Positions 27,678-36,003 of a stretch of DNA of 64,000 bases are shown here, piece after piece. This DNA is from Nitrospira sp. GTDB taxonomy: Bacteria; Nitrospirota; Nitrospiria; Nitrospirales; Nitrospiraceae. Numbering within the stretch: position 1 is the first letter of the stretch; each line of letters opens with the position of its first letter. The DNA is taken from the NCBI GenBank assembly GCA_019636815.1, contig JAHBWT010000007.1:1-64000 (forward strand), read 5' to 3'. Below the pieces are notes generated by a model, which did not search any database, was not told the DNA's origin, and saw nothing but the letters and a program-made list of their open reading frames with translations. A program made the translations under genes and the position numbers.

Positions 27678-27883
27678 GGTCCAATGGCCGAAAGTAATTC
27701 GGAGACCCCAGCCCCAACAAATGCACCCAGAACTGGATTAACTGGGAGTAGGTTGCTGATCGCCCCTCCTGCCGCACCCCCAAGGGCATCAACAGCAATT
27801 TGAAATGGAGTCCCATCCCTAGCTGCAGCGGACCTTCCGTAGCGAATCACGAGAAGCGTGAGGAATAGTACCGAAGCCTGCAT
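27674..27883 (-). CDS. Glycine-rich membrane-active-looking mini-protein
   Basis: A 69-residue frame from ATG 27883. A hydrophobic N-terminus (MQASVLFLTLLVIRYG) is followed by a short basic region. The C-terminal glycine-zipper stretch contains ALGGAAGGAISNLLP and LGAFVGAGVSELLSAIG. Small GxxxG-rich peptides of this type occur in pore-forming peptides and membrane-spanning assembly factors. A longer in-frame start exists at 27976 but adds only polar sequence. It overlaps and precedes the two-helix protein. Its function is unknown. Confidence 0.5.
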   Translation of the reverse strand: MQASVLFLTLLVIRYGRSAAARDGTPFQIAVDALGGAAGGAISNLLPVNPVLGAFVGAGVSELLSAIGP

Positions 27884-28337
27884 GGACAAACCGGTTTGTG
27901 TCCATGGATTGCCATCAAGTGGACATCCACTTCGTCGCTTGGCCGTTGTACCACGGCTCGAATACGGCGCAAGCAATTACTGAATTTTGATCCAGCGTGA
28001 TGCGCGTGATGGGACGCACGGACGGACAGACGGCAAGACTCTGGATGACTAGCGTTCATTCTGGAGAGGCTTGAAGGGAAGAAACCGCTGTCCGCCAGGG
28101 GCAGGGACAGCTATGCGCGAAGTGCGACAGACGAGGTCAATCAGGAAGTTGGGATCGAAGAATTTTGCTCAGACGGGAGAAGAAGTCTCGTTATGATGAG
28201 GAGTTGAGTCCGGATTCAGAAGAACCGTCGCGCGTGAATCTCACGAAAACGTCCGCCGGACAGCCGGACGGGACAACCGGGTTTCTAAAATTAATATCAT
28301 CTCTTGACCATAACCATTTTCTTTCATCCTTGCCCAC
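27884..28337. other. Gap with no convincing gene
   Basis: Short open frames occur, but none has a good start site or recognisable motif. The stretch separates the small membrane-protein pair from higA and may be decayed accessory DNA. Confidence 0.4.
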
Positions 28338-28637
28338 TCAGGAATGAACGGTATTGAGCGCAAGTCGCCGCACATGAACGTGTTTCGCTCGCTTGCGGGT
28401 CTGGGCAATATCATAGGACACCTGCATACGCATGAGGGTATCCATCTTCACACCGAATGCCTTCTCCAGCCGCAAAGCCATCTCTCCCGATAAGTCCGCC
28501 TTGCCATTCAGCAAACTGGACAGGGTTGGGCGCGACACCTGCAGAGCTTTGGCGGCGGCTGTTACAGACAAGCCGGCAGGCTCTACCAGCTCTGTGCGGA
28601 TAAAGTCTCCGGGGTGTGGCGGGTTCTTCATAGGCAT
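28338..28637 (-). CDS. higA: HigA-type antitoxin
   Basis: A 99-residue helix-turn-helix protein of the XRE-like HigA/VapI family. The N-terminus NPPHPGDFIRTELVEPAGLSV and the recognition helix TAAAKALQVSRPTLSSLLNG are hallmarks. It would neutralise HigB and bind the shared promoter. It lies 16 bases after the toxin gene, the reversed toxin-first order typical of higBA. Start at 28637 has GAGGAG upstream. A start two codons later (MKNPPHPG) is possible. Confidence 0.93.
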   Translation of the reverse strand: MPMKNPPHPGDFIRTELVEPAGLSVTAAAKALQVSRPTLSSLLNGKADLSGEMALRLEKAFGVKMDTLMRMQVSYDIAQTRKRAKHVHVRRLALNTVHS

Positions 28638-28653
28638 GTTCTGGTTCTCCTCT

Positions 28654-28944
28654 CTAATGGTAGTCCTCTAAGTTCACGTCGACAATTTCTCCCTCTGCAT
28701 AGTCAATGCGGAACGTTAATCGCCGGTTACGGGTGACGCTCAGGCTCCATGTCCCTTTGCGGTCGCCAGTCAGCGTATGGACTTTCCACGCTGGAAGCAT
28801 CCGCAGTTCGTCAGGGTCTTGCATATCGTCCATGTAGGCAAACATTTTGCGCAACTTGTCCACGGTGTCCGGTGGAACGCCACGGCCGCTATCTTCGACG
28901 TAGAGACGCTTCAGCCCCTTATGCACAAAGTTCCGTATCTTCAT
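28654..28944 (-). CDS. higB: HigB/RelE-type mRNA-cleaving toxin
   Basis: A 96-residue ribosome-dependent endoribonuclease toxin. The family block LRMLPAWKVHTLTGDRKGTW followed by SLSVTRNRRLTFRI spans residues 58-85 and ends with VDVNLEDYH. I start at ATG 28944; a longer frame reaching 29052 adds unconserved sequence through the promoter. The gene precedes higA and is transcribed from a nearby promoter whose predicted start coincides with the ATG. Confidence 0.93.
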   Translation of the reverse strand: MKIRNFVHKGLKRLYVEDSGRGVPPDTVDKLRKMFAYMDDMQDPDELRMLPAWKVHTLTGDRKGTWSLSVTRNRRLTFRIDYAEGEIVDVNLEDYH

Positions 28945-28950
28945 TAAAAA

Positions 28951-28979
28951 ACCGTAGCCCGTAACCTTACACTTGTCAA
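28951..28979 (-). promoter_or_regulatory. Promoter of higBA, probably leaderless
   Basis: On the minus strand TTGACA (28979-28974) is spaced 17 bases from TACGGT (28956-28951). The expected start site falls at the higB ATG and no ribosome-binding site is present. Confidence 0.55.
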
Positions 28980-29578
28980 CGTCATTCTCGCGAGTTCTTT
29001 TATACCATCCGCACGCCCTGTAGCAGAGTACGGTGCGAGATGCTGGGGTCACCGAGCCTGACCGTCTGCGATCCGGCTCCCCCCATGCGCCTCAATGGAC
29101 GACGAGTTGGTCACCTATGCCCGCACACGGCCTAGGATGAAATGGGACACCGGTCGCGCAATCAGGCACTGGGACCTCGCTGAGCCACAGACTAACGGGC
29201 CATGATCCAAGGTGCTGACCGGCGGTTCTCCTTGCCATTGGGCGAACGGCGAGATGACCGACCATAGGTTACGAAAAAGATTGAACAGCCCTGCTCAGGA
29301 GAATGTTCCGATCATCCATCCAACACACGACGATAAAGGGGGTGAATCTGAGGGATACAGGTGGCCGTGTCAGTTCCGATACAAAGAGGCGGAGAGACGA
29401 GCGAGGGTGCCTTCGCTGCAACTCTGGCCTTCGTGAAAGAGACGCGGTCGACGCACTCTATTTGTGCACACGTGCCGCACAGTTTGATGCAAATCCTGGC
29501 ATGCCAAGGTGAGCGCAGCTATGGGGCGTGTCGTTTTGCATCAGACCGAGACAAATGATACGTTTGCCACTCTAAGGA
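28980..29578. other. Intergenic region between higBA and the outer-membrane gene
   Basis: About 600 bases without a supported gene. Several overlapping open frames of 60-75 codons exist, but none shows a motif or a good start. It must contain the plus-strand promoter of the barrel gene. Confidence 0.4.
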
Positions 29579-30136
29579 ATGGCCTTGAAAATGCCCGATA
29601 TTCGCAGGCAACTGACGGTAGCGTTTGCGGGGGTGCTTGGGATGGGCTCTCTGCTCCTACCGGCGCATGCGGAAGAGAACCGCTGGGGGTTCGGGTCCGA
29701 TGTGGGCTTGACCGCCGGTACGGTCAACGGAAAGGTTTTCAACCTCGGATTCAATCTCGACTACTACCCGGATCGGAACTTTTCATTCGGTCCGATGATG
29801 CAACTCACTCCGACCGGAAATCTGTTCCAATTCTCTTTCGCGGGTGTTGGGAAGTATCATCTGCGCCTCGATAATGGTATCACCATCGTTCCCTTCACCG
29901 GCATAGGACTGATTCACAACAGCTTGGATCGTGGTACAGGGCTGGGGCGAATCGATCGAAGTGACACGAGCTGGTACATCCCCATCGGGATTTCACTTGA
30001 ATATCAAGTCTCCTACAATGTCGCGCTGTCTTCCACAGTCATCGTGAACCTGCACGATATCGACTTGGCTCCCTCCCTAGCAGAGAAAGACAAGACCAGC
30101 GTTGCATTGCTGTTCGGCTTCCGCTGGGGGCCTTAG
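29579..30136 (+). CDS. Outer-membrane beta-barrel family protein
   Basis: A 185-residue secreted protein with a signal peptide (LTVAFAGVLGMGSLLLPAHAEE). The mature part alternates polar and aromatic residues in strands separated by Gly/Asn turns (GFNLDYYPDRNFSFGPMM, FTGIGLIHNSL, WYIPIGISLEYQV), ending in the barrel-like LLFGFRWGP. This fits an OmpW/opacity-type eight-strand barrel, function unknown. The start may instead be the ATG four codons in (29591), because AAGGA lies too close to 29579. The next gene starts 84 bases after its stop. Confidence 0.75.
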   Translation: MALKMPDIRRQLTVAFAGVLGMGSLLLPAHAEENRWGFGSDVGLTAGTVNGKVFNLGFNLDYYPDRNFSFGPMMQLTPTGNLFQFSFAGVGKYHLRLDNGITIVPFTGIGLIHNSLDRGTGLGRIDRSDTSWYIPIGISLEYQVSYNVALSSTVIVNLHDIDLAPSLAEKDKTSVALLFGFRWGP

Positions 30137-30219
30137 TGAGTGAGATGAGTCAGCCGGCTGTAAAGCCCAACGAGACTCGCCTCCAACCTACGACCAAGGC
30201 TGATTGGGGAGGAAGTCAT

Positions 30220-30741
30220 ATGTCAGGGAAAAACAGCGTGCCTTGTTCAGGCGGAACGGACAATGCGGCTATTAAGGCGCGAGGGACCAATGTCTTCACA
30301 CTCTACGAAGCCGTAGGCATTCGTGGAACCTTGACGAACCTTCGAAACCGACTCGGTGTCTGCATCCTTGTCTCACTTGTGGGGTGCGGGACGATGACTG
30401 GTTTGCCCTGTGACGATGGGAGGCAACTTGCGGTGCAAGAGCTGTTGTACTTCGGAACAGAGACGCCTTCAGGTCACATCACGCCAGAAAAATGGGCGCA
30501 GTTTCTCAATGAGACCGTGACTCCACGGTTTCCAAATGGTCTTTCCGTGTGGCAGGCTTCCGGCCAATGGCGATCTGCGTCGGGCGAAATCATTCGTGAG
30601 CCTTCTTACGTTCTCAGTCTTCTTCATTCTGACGATGTTGACGAAGATAGAGCCATTCAGGAACTCATTACTGCCTACAAAACTCGTTTCCAGCAAGAAG
30701 CGGTGCTCCGGGTCAGATCGTCTGTATGTAAATCGCTGTAG
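30220..30741 (+). CDS. DUF3574-family predicted lipoprotein
   Basis: The C-terminal 105 residues match the DUF3574 pattern: QELLYFGTETPSGHITPEKW, FLNETVTPRFPNGLSVWQASGQW, then EIIREPSYVLSLLH. The family is of unknown function. ATG 30220 is chosen because GGGGAGGAAG lies ideally upstream. However, the lipobox-like stretch LGVCILVSLVGCGTM then begins about 50 residues in, which is late for a signal peptide. A TTG at 30331 would place it properly, so the true start is uncertain. It follows the barrel gene on the same strand. Confidence 0.7.
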   Translation: MSGKNSVPCSGGTDNAAIKARGTNVFTLYEAVGIRGTLTNLRNRLGVCILVSLVGCGTMTGLPCDDGRQLAVQELLYFGTETPSGHITPEKWAQFLNETVTPRFPNGLSVWQASGQWRSASGEIIREPSYVLSLLHSDDVDEDRAIQELITAYKTRFQQEAVLRVRSSVCKSL

Positions 30742-30827
30742 CCTCACATCTGGAGCGTGGGTTGGAGCAAGTAAGCGGTGAGTGAGAATTGAGTCCATAG
30801 CCTTCTCCATGCCCCAACGGGAGGGCA

Positions 30828-33479
30828 TCAGGGGTGTGGAATCGATTCGGAGTGGACTGGACCTTCTTGTTCAAAGTGCCACCGAACGAGCCGTTCAACG
30901 GACACGAAGTGCCGTTCCGGCAGGTTTTTGAAACGGCGTCTACATTCTGCAAGTGCTTCCTCTGCAGTCGCGAATGGTTGGATCACGGACTGCAGATGAC
31001 CATAGTAGTCTCTGAGTTTCAGTTCAGCGGTTCGCACATGGCTTGGATCACCCGCAATGACTTGTGCAGCTTTGGCCTGGTCTCCACCGGTTTCGACCAG
31101 TGTCTGAAAGCAGAGCCCCTTTAAGCGCTGCGTCACCGTGCTGCGATCCCATCCAAGCGCCGCGGCTGTGGCCTGCATATCGAACCGATGCTCTCGCAGG
31201 CAGGCGAGCACGGCAGCATCGCCGGCCGACTCAGGGGGGAGCAGTCTTGTAGGTCCCGAGATCTGTGGAGGCTTCTCGCGTAGCCGGAGCGAATCCTTGG
31301 TCAACATGGGACCGTCGTTCAGCGTGACGGCCTGTTCCAAGCAGTGACGGAGCTCCCGGACATTCCCTTTCCATTCATGCTCAACCAGCGCACGAAGCGC
31401 GTCATTCGTGAGTTTCGGAACCGGCTTCCCCGTTCCTCCGGCAATCCGGCTGAGGAAGATATCCGCAAGAAGCGGGATGTCTCCGGGACGCCGACGGAGT
31501 GGCGGAAGGTGGAAGACAAGCCCGGTCAGTCTGAAGTACAGGTCCTCCCGAAACCATCCTTCCGAAACCCCTCTCTGCAGGTCTCGATTCGTTGCGGCGA
31601 CAATACGAACATCGACCATCGTTTGCGTAGTGGCGCCGACACGATAGAACGTTCTGTCTTGGAGGACCCGCAACAACTTACTCTGATGATCCATCCGGAG
31701 ATCCCCGATTTCATCCAAAAAAATCGTGCCATGGTCGGCGAGACCGAAGTAACCACGGCGATCGGCCGTCGCTCCGGTGAAACTTCCCTTCATATGGCCG
31801 AACAGTTCGCTTTCAAAAAGATCAGAAGAAATCGCGGCCATGTTGACCGGCACGAACGCTTTGGCGGACCGGGGACTTAATAGATGAATGGCTCGCGCGA
31901 AGAGCTCCTTGCCGGTTCCCGGCTCTCCGAGAAGAAGGACCGTCAACGGAGACTTGCCGCCCTTTTTCACGTCGTGAAACAGGCGCAGCAAAGACCGATC
32001 CTGTGTGATGATTCCGAACTGACGGGCTTCGGTTTGGATCCGGTCGAGTTCTGCGTCGGCGATCTTGTGTGAGCCGAGGGCTGCCGCTCGGAGATCGGCA
32101 AGCTGTCGTTCCAATTGCTCCAGCTGACCACGGGCTTCCTGCTCCTGCTGTTGGACCTCGACAATCTGGAGCCGCAGTCCGTCCATCGTTGCGGTCAACT
32201 CTTCCTGTTGTCCGGCTGAATGGGCGATGGTGGCGTTCGCCGCTGCTAAATCTTCCTGAAGTGCTTCCGCTCGGTCCTCACGTAGGATCAGTGCTTCACG
32301 AACGGCAGCGGACTCTTCCTGGAGCTGGATCATGTCGCGTTCGAGCAAAATCAGACGCTGACTCGCCGTCAGATTCACCAACGCGGTTGCGCTTATGAAG
32401 GCAAGTAGGGAAGCTGTCAGTGGTAACGCAACAGGGAGGACGAGGGATGCCAGACTCAGACTGGCGGCGGTGAGTGCTCCATACAACGCCACGATGCCGG
32501 TGGCGAGAAAGAAGCCGTTTGTCCCACGAAACCTCAAAAGGCTCCAGGCCACGGCTGATCCCAGTACGATTGTGATGACAAGACGGGCCATTCTACCGAG
32601 CGACGCGATCGGTTCGTGGTTGAGTAAGGCATTGAGAAGGTGAAGATGGACGGTCATGCCGTCGACGATCGTTCCAGAGGCCAAAACCCGGGTTTCTGAG
32701 CTGGTCGGGCTCGAACAGATGACAACGATCTTGTCCCTGAACCATGAGGCGAGTTGTTGCTCATCCCGCCGCTGGATCGTTTCCCAGACGGAAGACAGCC
32801 GGAGCGGCTGAAGAGCAGCGAGCGATCCGTCACCCGCCACGTTCACCAGAACAGTCGTGCGGGCGTGATCGGGAGAGAAGGGCGCCGATGAGGCGTTCTG
32901 TCGTTGGAATATATCGAACAGTGCCACTGCGAAGGCCGGGATTGTTTGAGCCCCAACCCTGGTGGAAAGTGAAAGGTGACGAGAAACATGATCACCATCG
33001 CTCTCGACCTCAAGGTGAGCGGAGACCGCGGCATCGGATTGAAGAAGGGAATCGGCCGCGTGCACAAGCACGACGGGTGACGCCGCACGAAGTGCCTCAA
33101 GGAGAAGGGCGTCGCTTGCGGCGCCACCGACCTGGGCCGGGCTCGCATGGTCCAAGCGATGGTCGATGCCGATCACTGTGGCACCCGCTTCATGGATCGC
33201 AACAACCAACCGAGCGAGAATGGCACGGTCCCACCGGCCTGATCCGAACCTCGCTGCACTGGCGGGGTCGCGAGACACGATGACCAACGACGGGCTTACG
33301 GCAATGCTGTGCCGGTGGAGAAGCCAGGTGTCGAAGACGGTATAATCCAGGGCCGTAAAGGTCGCAGGGGACGAGAACCACAACAGTGTCGAAATAACGG
33401 TGGTTCCCAAGCCGATACTCAAGACTTGGAGAGGAATCGATGAAATCCATAGACGTGAAAGTGTCGTCGGACTACGCAT
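30828..33479 (-). CDS. CHASE2-sensor sigma54-dependent transcriptional activator
   Basis: An 883-residue one-component sensor-regulator. Order of parts: transmembrane helix near residues 14-36, extracytoplasmic CHASE2 domain (IVSRDPASAARFGSGRWDRA at its start) to about 290, three more helices to about 375, a long coiled coil to about 475, then a sigma54 AAA+ domain. The AAA+ domain has GEPGTGKE (Walker A), GSFTGA (the GAFTGA sigma54-contact loop with Ala to Ser), GTIFLDEIGDL (Walker B) and FREDLYFRL. A Fis-like helix-turn-helix (ATAAALGWDRSTVTQRL) is followed by about 90 extra residues. CHASE2 usually feeds kinases or cyclases, so direct coupling to sigma54 activation is notable. It lies four bases after a TPR/Sel1 gene. 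Confidence 0.92.
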   Translation of the reverse strand: MRSPTTLSRLWISSIPLQVLSIGLGTTVISTLLWFSSPATFTALDYTVFDTWLLHRHSIAVSPSLVIVSRDPASAARFGSGRWDRAILARLVVAIHEAGATVIGIDHRLDHASPAQVGGAASDALLLEALRAASPVVLVHAADSLLQSDAAVSAHLEVESDGDHVSRHLSLSTRVGAQTIPAFAVALFDIFQRQNASSAPFSPDHARTTVLVNVAGDGSLAALQPLRLSSVWETIQRRDEQQLASWFRDKIVVICSSPTSSETRVLASGTIVDGMTVHLHLLNALLNHEPIASLGRMARLVITIVLGSAVAWSLLRFRGTNGFFLATGIVALYGALTAASLSLASLVLPVALPLTASLLAFISATALVNLTASQRLILLERDMIQLQEESAAVREALILREDRAEALQEDLAAANATIAHSAGQQEELTATMDGLRLQIVEVQQQEQEARGQLEQLERQLADLRAAALGSHKIADAELDRIQTEARQFGIITQDRSLLRLFHDVKKGGKSPLTVLLLGEPGTGKELFARAIHLLSPRSAKAFVPVNMAAISSDLFESELFGHMKGSFTGATADRRGYFGLADHGTIFLDEIGDLRMDHQSKLLRVLQDRTFYRVGATTQTMVDVRIVAATNRDLQRGVSEGWFREDLYFRLTGLVFHLPPLRRRPGDIPLLADIFLSRIAGGTGKPVPKLTNDALRALVEHEWKGNVRELRHCLEQAVTLNDGPMLTKDSLRLREKPPQISGPTRLLPPESAGDAAVLACLREHRFDMQATAAALGWDRSTVTQRLKGLCFQTLVETGGDQAKAAQVIAGDPSHVRTAELKLRDYYGHLQSVIQPFATAEEALAECRRRFKNLPERHFVSVERLVRWHFEQEGPVHSESIPHP

Positions 33480-33483
33480 GCGA

Positions 33484-34704
33484 CTAACGAATGCCTAGTT
33501 CAGTGAGGACCGCCTGCGTTTCTTTCTTGGGGAGCCCGTTGAGGATCGCTTTCGCTTTTTGAACGTCGGCATCGACACCGAGCCCTGTCGCATAAATCCG
33601 GGCAAGAAATTTTTGGGCGGAGGTGAATCCGTCGGCCGCAGTGGTTTCGAAACACGTCAGGATCCTCTTGTCGAAGGGCTTCAGGTAGGGGTTAAATCCG
33701 GCTTCATAGAGTGTGGCCAATAGAGTGTGGGCCTCTTCGCTCAATGCAACACCTTCCTTTAAAAGTACCCAAATCGCGTCTTCTCCGCGGCCCTGTCCGA
33801 GAAGGGCCTTTCCCAATGACTGTCGATCACTGACGCGACTCATGTCCGGGTAGTCGTTCCAGAGTATGGCGCGGTAGGACTGGAAACCTTTGAGCAGCTC
33901 CGCTCGCTGCGGGGCGGTCAATCCCGGAGCAAGGGTCTGACGCCGCAATTTTGACAATGAGTGGAAGGATGTTTGCTCACCGATCTCAATGGCCTGCATC
34001 CACCAATAAATCGCCAGTCCAAGGTTTTTCACGACCCCTTGCCCGTCCTTGTATGCATTGCCAAGGAACAGCCGGGCTTGCGGCACACCTCCGGTAGCCG
34101 CAGCTTCGAGATGTGGGATGGCCTCTCGCATCCGTCCCGTGACTCTGAGCAGGAGTCCGAGGTGATGGTGTGCGTCAGAAAAATGTGGGTGCAGTTCGAG
34201 CGCTCGGCGATAGGACTGCATTGCGGAAGCCACATCGCCGAGTGAGTAATGAACATTTCCCAAGCTGTAGTGTGCCTGGAGAAGATTTGGTTCCAGCCGG
34301 AGCGCTTCTTTCAGAGCGGAGGCGGCCGCATGCCAATCTTGTTTTGCGGAGAGCAAGAGGCCTAGCTGGAGATGTGCGCGTCCATCATCTTGTTGCAGCC
34401 GAATGGCAGAGCGACATTCCTCGATGGCGGCGTCGAGCTCACCGAGGCGCAGCAGCGTGTCGGCAAGCTGGAGGCGGTACTCCGGGACATCTGGTAGGAG
34501 GCGGATTGCCCGCCGCAATGCCTCAAGCTCCGTCACCGCATCGGGTCGCTCGGTCGCTCCCGATTCTGAGGCTGCCTGAGGGGACTCGGACGTGTCTCCG
34601 CGGAGTGAGGGGCTGTGCTCGCCCACTGAATGTGCATGGGTAAGAGATGGAGAGAAAAGAAGCGCGGCGACTGTGATCGGTAAGAGTATCAATCCGGGAT
34701 GCAT
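33484..34704 (-). CDS. Secreted TPR/Sel1-repeat protein
   Basis: A 406-residue protein with a signal peptide (MHPGLILLPITVAALLFSPSLTHA). Several TPR units follow between about residues 60 and 195 (YRLQLADTLLRLGELDAAIEECRSA, AHYSLGNVHYSLGDVASAMQSYRRAL and others). A Sel1-like region with ARLFLGNAYKDGQGVVKNLGLAIYWW lies near 205-235, and a second near the end contains KFLARIYATGLGVDADVQKAKA. It should be periplasmic, the same side as the CHASE2 sensor encoded just downstream, and a sensor-ligand or scaffold partnership is plausible but unproven. Confidence 0.83.
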   Translation of the reverse strand: MHPGLILLPITVAALLFSPSLTHAHSVGEHSPSLRGDTSESPQAASESGATERPDAVTELEALRRAIRLLPDVPEYRLQLADTLLRLGELDAAIEECRSAIRLQQDDGRAHLQLGLLLSAKQDWHAAASALKEALRLEPNLLQAHYSLGNVHYSLGDVASAMQSYRRALELHPHFSDAHHHLGLLLRVTGRMREAIPHLEAAATGGVPQARLFLGNAYKDGQGVVKNLGLAIYWWMQAIEIGEQTSFHSLSKLRRQTLAPGLTAPQRAELLKGFQSYRAILWNDYPDMSRVSDRQSLGKALLGQGRGEDAIWVLLKEGVALSEEAHTLLATLYEAGFNPYLKPFDKRILTCFETTAADGFTSAQKFLARIYATGLGVDADVQKAKAILNGLPKKETQAVLTELGIR

Positions 34705-34783
34705 CGGGGCAGTTCACGCGTCCAGTGTGAGGCGCTACCACGCCAAATTATATCATCTCGGACGATGAAGAGAGGAACGGGTT

Positions 34784-35212
34784 CTACCCGGTCATGCGAA
34801 GTGGGGATGCCAGGTGGTCGATGGTTTCTTGAAGAGCTAACTCCGTCAGAGCAATGGGTTTATGAGATACACGCCAAACCGGTTCAAGCGGGTCTGGGTC
34901 ATTCGCCAGGCGTGGAATCACATGCCAATGAACGTGCGGGAGCTGATTGCCAAGGAGTTCATAGTTGATCTTCTTCGCGTGATAGATTTCAGCCAGAGTT
35001 TTGGCCACGTGGTTGACCTCTTCGATCAGCCGGGAGCGTTCGGCCGGTGTCAGATGGAATAACTCCGTGGCGTGGCGCTGAAAGACGACAACCGTCCATC
35101 CTGGGAAGAATTGGTCATCATGGAGATAGGCTTTGGACAGTCCGAGATCTGCGATGAAATGGTTTCGTCGAGGCCAGTTTCCCAGGCACGCGTTACATGT
35201 CGAGTGACTCAT
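34784..35212 (-). CDS. HIT-family hydrolase
   Basis: A 142-residue histidine-triad protein that likely hydrolyses nucleoside phosphates such as dinucleoside polyphosphates or AMP conjugates. The triad motif appears as LPHVHWHVIPR near residue 97. An N-terminal CNACLGNW motif resembles the zinc site of some HIT proteins. ATG 35212 is chosen because it overlaps the stop of the upstream gene (ATGA); an alternative ATG lies seven codons earlier. It forms a two-gene unit with the secreted unknown. Confidence 0.9.
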   Translation of the reverse strand: MSHSTCNACLGNWPRRNHFIADLGLSKAYLHDDQFFPGWTVVVFQRHATELFHLTPAERSRLIEEVNHVAKTLAEIYHAKKINYELLGNQLPHVHWHVIPRLANDPDPLEPVWRVSHKPIALTELALQETIDHLASPLRMTG

Positions 35213-35850
35213 GGTCGACTCGCCTTGCGCCATTCTTCTTCCGTCAGGACGCCTTTCTTGATCAGCAGCTGAATGAGGGTATCGAGCGTTTTTCGATTCC
35301 CGACCGGCGGTGATTCCTGGGCCGGAGGTGTGGCTGTAGACGGGGACTCCATGCGCTTTGCGTCTGGAGGAGGCCGTTTCTGTCCGAGCACCTTGAATAA
35401 AGGAGTGAAGACCGCCACATAGTCGCGATTTCTGATCCGGATGGCGGCCGGAAGACTCTCGGTCTGTGGTAGGAGATCCGGCAACGTCCCCGTCGGGATA
35501 TGGAAAAAGGGTTTGCCGTCCTCCGTGTGGCCGTCTTGGTCCAGAATGTCGAACCGTTTCAAGAAGGATTCGCCCGTGAGGCCTTCTCGGTCTTCGCCCG
35601 CTAGGTTCGTAATCTTGTCGAGTACGATCACCAGGGAATCGGCGGCAATGGTGTCCGGTGAGAGGTTCCTCACGCTCACGTCATAGCGATACTCGCTGGT
35701 GAAGTTGTCCCGGCCCTTCAATGTGACGGTCACCTGCGTCTTTCCCGTCAAATCTGTCAGGTGGTCGAGCGATCCGGCAAGCGGGATCGTTGGATTGGCG
35801 AAGATCGTGGCGGCAGTGATCAGGTAACCATATCGTAGCCAAGTCTGCAT
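35209..35850 (-). CDS. Secreted protein of unknown function
   Basis: A 213-residue protein with a signal peptide (LRYGYLITAATIFANPTIPLAGS). The central region looks like an all-beta domain (VTVTLKGRDNFTSEYRYDVSVRNLSPDTI). The C-terminus carries a short-helix motif LIQLLIKKGVLTEEEWRKA, which is reminiscent of SHOCT-like or multimerisation tails seen in envelope proteins. I recognise no named family. It is the first of two overlapping genes with the HIT protein and diverges from the HD-domain gene. Confidence 0.7.
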   Translation of the reverse strand: MQTWLRYGYLITAATIFANPTIPLAGSLDHLTDLTGKTQVTVTLKGRDNFTSEYRYDVSVRNLSPDTIAADSLVIVLDKITNLAGEDREGLTGESFLKRFDILDQDGHTEDGKPFFHIPTGTLPDLLPQTESLPAAIRIRNRDYVAVFTPLFKVLGQKRPPPDAKRMESPSTATPPAQESPPVGNRKTLDTLIQLLIKKGVLTEEEWRKASRP

Positions 35851-35931
35851 GAACGCCTTGTCTCACCGTAATGGCACCGATTGAGCATAGCAAAATTGGT
35901 GGGATTCGGCGAGCAATCGGTAGGAGGTTCC

Positions 35932-35961
35932 TTGACACCTCCTTTCGACCGACGATATTCT
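35932..35961 (+). promoter_or_regulatory. Predicted sigma70-type promoter upstream of the HD gene
   Basis: TTGACA (35932-35937) with an 18-base spacer to TATTCT (35956-35961). Because it lies inside an upstream-extended reading frame starting at TTG 35881, it supports ATG 36004 as the true start of the HD protein. It may serve the whole plus-strand run that leads into the proteasome genes. Confidence 0.6.
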
Positions 35962-36003
35962 CCCGCCATTGCATGGGGCACTCAGGAATCTTTATCTGCG
36001 GTC

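Noticed and set aside
28165-28347. A 60-codon charged frame on the plus strand upstream of higA
   Set aside because: It overlaps the 3' end of higA on the other strand and shows no family pattern or start signal.
29212-29558. Several overlapping plus-strand frames between higBA and the barrel gene
   Set aside because: Three frames are open at once in short windows and none has a motif; typical of GC-rich non-coding DNA.
35881-36003. TTG-started extension of the HD-domain protein
   Set aside because: A sigma70-type promoter lies inside it and the extension shows no conserved sequence.
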